64,000 nucleotides of DNA, taken from positions 2,604,001 to 2,668,000 of the forward strand of contig NZ_CP009282.1 in the NCBI RefSeq assembly GCF_000758605.1. Direction: 5' to 3'. The notes below the pieces were generated by a model. It was not told where the DNA came from, did no database searches, and saw only the letters and a program-made list of their open reading frames with translations. Below are positions 59,148 through 64,000 of this stretch, one piece after another; within the stretch, counting starts at the first letter, position 1, and the number at the start of each line of letters is the position of its first letter. The translations under genes were made by a program, and so were the position numbers. This DNA is from Paenibacillus sp. FSL R5-0912. Lineage in GTDB: Bacteria; Bacillota; Bacilli; Paenibacillales; Paenibacillaceae.

Positions 59148-59244
59148 CTGCATTCCTCCTAAAAGTTTTGTAAGCATAAGCTTCCTGAGTCTCTTCGCAA
59201 AACTGGCTTCGGAAGCATACGCTTTAAGTTTTGTAAGCATAAGC
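59148..59244 (-). repeat. Dispersed 5'-leader element, copy 2, with 19-bp direct repeat
   Basis: Bases 59148-59222 are the longest match to the LLM leader (9331-9409). In addition, AAGTTTTGTAAGCATAAGC occurs twice, perfectly, at 59163 and 59226. The rest of the 328-bp gap to the permease start has only a TATAAT at 59436-59441. Confidence 0.7.
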
Positions 59245-59475
59245 TGTGCTTGCCTAGAAGATAACAAAGCGGGCAGGCGTAGTAAATCAACTATTTTGCG
59301 CAAATCCGCACCGTTTTTGACTGATTTGGCCAGCAGCAGGCCATGAGGTGTGCAAATCGCTGATTGGGACAACGGCAGGTAAAAATTTTTCTGAACGGGT
59401 CAGGATCGTGACTTATGTAAAATTATTCGCTTTTCTATAATGAGAGATAACATCACGCAAGAGGGGGACAGAGCC

Positions 59476-60411
59476 TTGAAGACGTCAGTTGCCTTGCCAC
59501 AGTCCCGGGAGAATCCGGTCAACCGCCGAAACAAACGGAAATGGAAAGAAATAGGGATGGGTTATCTGTTCACAGGGCCCATGCTGCTTGGAGTTATTGT
59601 ATTTACGCTGATCCCTATGATGTTCTCCTTCGTACTCAGCTTCACCAAGTGGTCGTTCGTCACCGGGTTTGACAAGATCCGCTGGAACGGACTGGACAAT
59701 TTCCGCCAGCTGTTTCAGGATGAAGTGTTTCTGAAGTCACTGGGCAATAATTTCATTATGCTGCTGGCGGTACCGGTGGGAATGGCTATAGCGTTGATCC
59801 TGGGGGTGATTATTACGGGTCATGTCTACGCCCCGGGTGCGTTCAAGGTCATCTATTTCATGCCCCAGATTTCCAGTGTCGTCGCTGTCGCAGTAGTGTG
59901 GCAGGTTCTGTTCCATCCCTCCTACGGTCCGGTTAACGGCTTCCTGATGGCACTCGGAGTGGACAACCCGCCCAAATGGCTGGCCGATCCATCGTATGCG
60001 CTTCCATCGGTTATGCTGCTGATGATCTGGATAGACCTTGGGGTCTCGCTGATTATCTACATTGCCGGGATCAAGAATATTCCTGCCGATCTGTATGAAG
60101 CGGCGACGATCGACGGTGCCTCGAAGTTCGCCCAGTTCCGCTCCATTACTTTTCCGCTGCTGACGCCGACGACCTTTTTCCTGCTGGTAACCGGAATTAT
60201 CGGCAATTTCAAATCCTTCGCGCTGGTTAAGGTGCTGACGGAGGGTGGTCCGGCCAACTCTACTTCGGTTGTGGTCTACGACATGTATCAGACCGCATTT
60301 GTGGATCTTCAGACGGGCTATGCTTCCTCCATGGTCATGATTCTGTTCGTTATCGTACTCGCCATCACCGGCTTGCAGTGGCTGGGACAGCGTTATTGGG
60401 TCAATTACTAG
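59476..60411 (+). CDS. Sugar ABC transporter permease, MalF/UgpA type
   Basis: A 311-residue inner-membrane permease with six predicted helices and the EAA loop EAATIDGASKFAQFRSITFPLL that contacts the ATPase. The TTG at 59476 follows GAGGGGGACAG; an upstream ATG at 59440 lacks a site. It forms an operon with the MalG-type permease and binding protein. No ATPase is encoded in the locus, so a shared MsmX/MalK-type ATPase must serve it, as is common in Firmicutes. The cargo is probably an amino-sugar oligosaccharide. Confidence 0.93.
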   Translation: MKTSVALPQSRENPVNRRNKRKWKEIGMGYLFTGPMLLGVIVFTLIPMMFSFVLSFTKWSFVTGFDKIRWNGLDNFRQLFQDEVFLKSLGNNFIMLLAVPVGMAIALILGVIITGHVYAPGAFKVIYFMPQISSVVAVAVVWQVLFHPSYGPVNGFLMALGVDNPPKWLADPSYALPSVMLLMIWIDLGVSLIIYIAGIKNIPADLYEAATIDGASKFAQFRSITFPLLTPTTFFLLVTGIIGNFKSFALVKVLTEGGPANSTSVVVYDMYQTAFVDLQTGYASSMVMILFVIVLAITGLQWLGQRYWVNY

Positions 60412-60427
60412 AAAGGGAGGGACCCCT

Positions 60428-61264
60428 GTGAAATTAAGAAATCTGGACTGGGGAAAAGCGGTCATCACTCTACTCATGGCGCTGCTGGGCATCGTGTTTC
60501 TGCTCCCTTTTATATGGATGCTGTCCGCTTCGCTCAAGCCTGAGGCCGATGTGTTCAAATATCCGATCGAATGGATTCCGCAAACCTTACGGGCATCGTT
60601 CAACTACCACTCTGTGTGGTTTGGCAAAGCGAACTTTACCCTGTATTATTGGAACTCCATCAAAGTCACAGCACTCACGACACTCCTGTCCGTAGCCGTC
60701 TCCAGTATGGCCGCTTACGGCTTCACCAAAATCCGCTTCCCGGGCAGAAACGCATTATTTGTGGTGGTGCTTGCCACTTACATGATCCCTGCGGAAGCCA
60801 CGCTGGTGCCGCTGTTCATCATGTTCCGCTCCATCGGCCTGTATGACACGCATCTGGGCCTGATTCTGCTGGGCGGGTTCAGCGTACTGGGAACCTTCCT
60901 GCTCCGCCAGTTTTTCGCCTCACTCTCGAATGAATACATCGAATCCGGGAAGATAGACGGAGCGGGCCATATCCGCATTTTCCTCTCCATTCTGTTTCCG
61001 CTGGTCCGGCCGGCGATTGCCACTTATGCCATTCTGCGGTTTATCTGGACCTGGAATGATTTTCAGACGCCGCTGGTCTTCCTGAACAGCAAGACGCTCT
61101 ATACCCTTCAGCTTGGCATGAATGCCTTCGCCGACCGTAACGGCGCATTCTACTCCCTTATCATGGCGGCTTCCGTCTCGGCAATTGTGCCGTTGCTGGT
61201 AGTGTTCATCCTCGGCCAGAAGCAGGTCATCGAAGGTATTTCCTTGGGGGGGGTGAAGGGGTGA
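60428..61264 (+). CDS. Sugar ABC transporter permease, MalG/UgpE type
   Basis: A 278-residue permease with six helices and the EAA loop ESGKIDGAGHIRIFLSILFPL. The GTG start follows AAAGGGAGGG, 16 bp after the MalF-type gene. The C terminus ends in the VIEGISLGGVKG segment typical of MalG-type subunits. A 388-bp structured spacer separates it from the binding-protein gene. Confidence 0.93.
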   Translation: MKLRNLDWGKAVITLLMALLGIVFLLPFIWMLSASLKPEADVFKYPIEWIPQTLRASFNYHSVWFGKANFTLYYWNSIKVTALTTLLSVAVSSMAAYGFTKIRFPGRNALFVVVLATYMIPAEATLVPLFIMFRSIGLYDTHLGLILLGGFSVLGTFLLRQFFASLSNEYIESGKIDGAGHIRIFLSILFPLVRPAIATYAILRFIWTWNDFQTPLVFLNSKTLYTLQLGMNAFADRNGAFYSLIMAASVSAIVPLLVVFILGQKQVIEGISLGGVKG

Positions 61265-61399
61265 AGGCTGGCAAGTTCCCGGAAGTTGCATAACCGGATG
61301 TGGGTGGATCGGACGTGACGGTCAGTGAGTGTACGGGCTGAACAAAAGAAAGCAACAGAATGCGAAAGGATCGTAGGGGGAATTTGGAACTGAAGGAGC

Positions 61400-61515
61400 G
61401 CTAGCGACCGCCTGAAAGCTTTCCTATGGAAAGCTCACTTCGGAAGCATCAGCAGTCACCGGATTTCTACCGCGAAGAGCGGTTTAAATGAAGAAATCTG
61501 GGGGCGGGCAGCGGC
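61400..61515 (+). repeat. Structured intergenic spacer between permease and binding-protein genes
   Basis: Two hairpins are visible. AGCTTTCC-TAT-GGAAAGCT is at 61417-61435. Further on, GGATTTCT pairs with AGAAATCT around ACCGC-GAAGA-GCGGT at about 61463-61502. Before them stands GGAGCGCTAGCGACCG. There is no coding sequence in 61265-61652. The stems may protect or separate the mRNA segments so that more binding protein than permease is made. Confidence 0.5.
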
Positions 61516-61652
61516 CGGAAGTCCAAAATGTTCTCCGTAGTGACGCTTAGCATTAAGTGAACAGACTGGTTCAGCAAATACACATCGATAAGGAACAGCT
61601 GCCGGACAAGCTTCATAGGCAGGGAGAACTCACATTAGAAGGGGTGTTATTC

Positions 61653-63014
61653 ATGAAAAAGAATGGTTTCGCGTTGATATGGATCACCGTACTCCTTGTA
61701 GCCCTGGCGGGCTGCGGCAATTCGAACAACACTAATAATGCATCTCCCACTAATAGCAGTACTGCTGCACCTGAGGCGGCTGAGAGTGCCGCACCATCCG
61801 CAGAGCCTGTAACCATTAAGGTTGCCAACTGGTCACCTGCGGCGGATATGGAGCCTGTGCTGCAGGCTTATGAGGATTCCCATCCGGGAATTACACTGGA
61901 ATACGTGGAGCTGGCTGACAACGGCGATTCCGTGGCCGGGATGAAGAAGCTGGATCTCCTCGTTGCTTCCGGCGAGAACCTGGACGTTGTGTTCATGCCG
62001 GGTGCAACCGACTACTCACAGCGTGCGGGACTCGGACTGCTTGCACCGCTGAATGACCTGATCAGCAAAGAAGGCATCACGTTGGCGGATGAATATACGA
62101 TTGATCCTTCCGTAGACGGACAGGTGTATGCACTTCCAGATACCCTGGAGAATTATTTCGTCCTGCTGAACAAGGACAAGCTGGATGCGGCTGGACTGGC
62201 TGTGCCTACGGAATGGAGCTGGGATGACTATCTTGACTATTCCGCTAAGCTGACCAGTGGCAGCGGGCCGTCCAAGACCTTCGGCACTTATTTCCATACC
62301 TGGGCTATGTACTGGGAGCTGGCCATTATCAACCAGGAGAAGGACAACAACCTGGTCAATAACGGCATCGTAAATATTGACAGTGCGGGTATACGCCAAT
62401 CCCTGGAGCTGCGCAGCAAGGCAGAGGAATCCGGAGTTGCCGTGCCGTATGCGGATACCATTTCCCAGAAGCTGGCTTACCGCTCGGAGTTCTTCACCGG
62501 ACATGCCGCGATGATTGTGACCGGTAACTGGATGATTGGAGAAGCGGGCGGATCGGAGGAGTTCCCGGCTACGTTCACCACTGCGTTTGCACCGATGCCG
62601 TCCAATAGCGCGGGTCAGCCTGCCGGAGTCAGCATTGCCAACGGCAACTATGTGGGCATTCTGGAGAAATCGGAGCATCAGCAGGAGGCTTATGATTTCA
62701 TCCGCTGGTATTCCACTGAGGGCGAGCAGATGCAGAATGTATACTCCGCATGGAAGAAGCAGGATGTGGATCAATACATCGCCGGGGTGAAGTCCTCTGC
62801 CATGAGCCCGGATATGATTGACGAAACCTCGCTGGCCTACGTAATCAAGAATGCCAAGCCGGCTCCGCTGAGTGTGCCACCGACGTATCAGGGCGAGCTG
62901 GAAACTGCTTTTACTAAAGAAACCGAGCTGTACATCCTGAAACAGCAGGACTTGGAGACTACAATCAGCAAAGCGCAAGCTGAACTGCAAAAGATTGTGG
63001 ATGCCAATAAGTAA
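61653..63014 (+). CDS. Extracellular solute-binding lipoprotein (sugar ABC importer)
   Basis: A 453-residue family 1 solute-binding protein. The signal peptide ends in the lipobox LAGC, followed by an Asn/Thr/Ser-rich linker and the two-lobed domain beginning ITIKVANWSP-like (VTIKVANWSPAADM), with NLDVVFMPGATDYSQR and VTGNWMIGEAGG. It should capture an oligosaccharide outside the membrane for the two permeases upstream. The ATG at 61653 follows GAAGGGGTG. A sensor kinase gene follows. Confidence 0.93.
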   Translation: MKKNGFALIWITVLLVALAGCGNSNNTNNASPTNSSTAAPEAAESAAPSAEPVTIKVANWSPAADMEPVLQAYEDSHPGITLEYVELADNGDSVAGMKKLDLLVASGENLDVVFMPGATDYSQRAGLGLLAPLNDLISKEGITLADEYTIDPSVDGQVYALPDTLENYFVLLNKDKLDAAGLAVPTEWSWDDYLDYSAKLTSGSGPSKTFGTYFHTWAMYWELAIINQEKDNNLVNNGIVNIDSAGIRQSLELRSKAEESGVAVPYADTISQKLAYRSEFFTGHAAMIVTGNWMIGEAGGSEEFPATFTTAFAPMPSNSAGQPAGVSIANGNYVGILEKSEHQQEAYDFIRWYSTEGEQMQNVYSAWKKQDVDQYIAGVKSSAMSPDMIDETSLAYVIKNAKPAPLSVPPTYQGELETAFTKETELYILKQQDLETTISKAQAELQKIVDANK

Positions 63015-63131
63015 ATAAGGGCGAATCGTCATATTTTGTCGAGATATTACTGGGAAATGAATTACTGGAGGCGGAAAGCTGATATGATAGAGGCAAAGAA
63101 AACGATAGTCTGATTGTGAAGGGGGATTGCC

Positions 63132-64000
63132 ATTGCTGCCAAAAGGATGGAAACTCGGTTTTCGCAACAAGCTGCTCGTCGCTTCCTTGCTCTGTCTGCT
63201 GCTTCCCGCCTCCATTACCCTGTATATTTCCAATTCCTATACCGAGCACATCCTCCGTTCCCAGGTGGTTCAGAATGAACGCCGTTCGCTGGAGCAGGAG
63301 AGCATGTATATCTCGAACCTTCTCAGCAATCTGGTGCTGGTGTCGAATTACATTCAGTTCGATCCCGGGATCACGCTTATTCTCAAAGAAAATTGGCAGC
63401 GCAGTAAGCTGCACCAGCCGGATACAGCCAAAAATGTTCTGGAATTTACAGAGGTTACCGAGAAGCTGATTAGCGTTACCTCCATGATGGAAAAAACGTT
63501 TGTCACCGTGCTCACCTCGGATGGCCAATATTATTCAAACGATTCTTACGCCAAGCTGGATGTCGGCGCCCTGATGCTTCAGCCCTGGATGGAAAAAGCC
63601 CGGCAGCAGCCTGCCTTCGAGCTGTACTGGGCGGGTGTGCTGGATAACTATATCCCGACTAGAGCGGTTACCAGCCCTCAGGTGCTAACGATTGCCCGCA
63701 ATCTGAAGCTGTCCTCCAATTCAACCTATGCCACAGTCATCATCAGTATCGCCGAGAGCCGGATCAGCCAGATCTTTAATGACAACCGTGAGGGCCAGGA
63801 GACGCTGCTGATCGGGCCTGACGGAACGGTAATAGCTTCCCGGGACAAGGCGCGGCTGGGTCAGCCTTTTGCACTCGCGCATGAACTGACGGGTACAGCC
63901 GATTCGCGGTTTATGGATTACCGGAATGAACAATATCTGCTCAGCAGTCTGGATATTCCCTACGGGAACTACCGGATTGTAAGTCTGTCGCCTTATCGTG
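63132..64000 (+). CDS. YesM-type sensor histidine kinase, 3' partial
   Basis: The frame opens with a TTG behind AAGGGGGAT and continues past the window end (at least 289 codons). A cytosolic start (PKGWKLGFRNKLL) leads into a membrane segment (residues ~14-30) and a large extracytoplasmic sensor region of the dCache type, with an internal ETLLIGPDGTVIASRDKARLG motif near residue 230. This is the N-terminal layout of YesM-family kinases, which usually sit beside a sugar binding protein and an AraC-type response regulator and control the transporter. The kinase core lies outside the window. Confidence 0.85.

Noticed and set aside
62016..63233. 405-codon open frame antisense to the solute-binding protein
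   Set aside because: No ribosome site and low-complexity composition. It crosses the binding-protein gene and the kinase start.

Overview
The window looks like a chromosomal segment of a Paenibacillus-type, endospore-forming Firmicute. This is inferred from gene content: a GerA-type germination receptor, an SLH-anchored surface protein, several large extracellular hydrolases, LytTR/DUF3021 and WYL regulators, a YesM-like kinase beside a sugar ABC importer, strong AGGAGG-type ribosome sites and frequent TTG or GTG starts. GC content is moderate to high. I saw no tRNA, rRNA, CRISPR array, transposase or prophage module.

Layout. 1-6.3 kb: a tight plus-strand catabolic operon (RraA-like aldolase, SDR, metal amidohydrolase, IlvD/EDD dehydratase, epimerase-like dehydrogenase, DapA-type aldolase) that reads as oxidation, dehydration and aldol cleavage of a sugar acid. 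6.3-12.6 kb: PreP-type peptidase, luciferase-like oxidoreductase, class I aldolase and an unknown protein. 12.9-19.5 kb: secreted GH16 glucanase with a ricin-like module, lipoprotein esterase, a small kinase, an M3 peptidase, and a CD3324-type small protein behind a strongly structured leader. 19.6-29.6 kb: acetyltransferase, a nuclease-like winged-helix protein, hydrolases, a LytTR-DUF3021 pair, an amidase and a subtilase. 29.6-33.3 kb: a GerA-type receptor split into divergent units. 33.6-47.7 kb: flavin monooxygenase, LtrA, UbiD decarboxylase, lipoprotein, stalk-domain protein, acetyltransferases, a 1371-residue SLH protein, a WYL regulator and a DUF2642 protein. 48.1-49.7 kb: an XRE-type regulator whose 3' end overlaps a 47-codon gene for a secreted pre-pro-peptide, which I read as a peptide quorum-sensing pair. 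49.8-56 kb: glycosyltransferase, Pro-rich mini-protein, phospholipase-C-like protein, AraC regulator, SDR and methyltransferase. 56.1-64 kb: an amino-sugar locus with SIS, GH20 and GNAT genes on minus, divergent from two ABC permeases, a binding protein and a truncated sensor kinase on plus.

The non-coding DNA is also informative. Two 181/182-bp copies of one repeat (10.5 and 41.0 kb) align without gaps and keep a hairpin through compensating changes. Two ~180-bp elements (20.6 and 51.7 kb) each carry four copies of a ~22-bp box, two forward and two reverse, at almost identical spacing. A leader sequence recurs just before the ribosome site of three unrelated genes. Two sigma-G-like promoters share a palindromic -35 region between the divergent germination genes.

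All calls come from reading the sequence and recalling family motifs. No database search was run.
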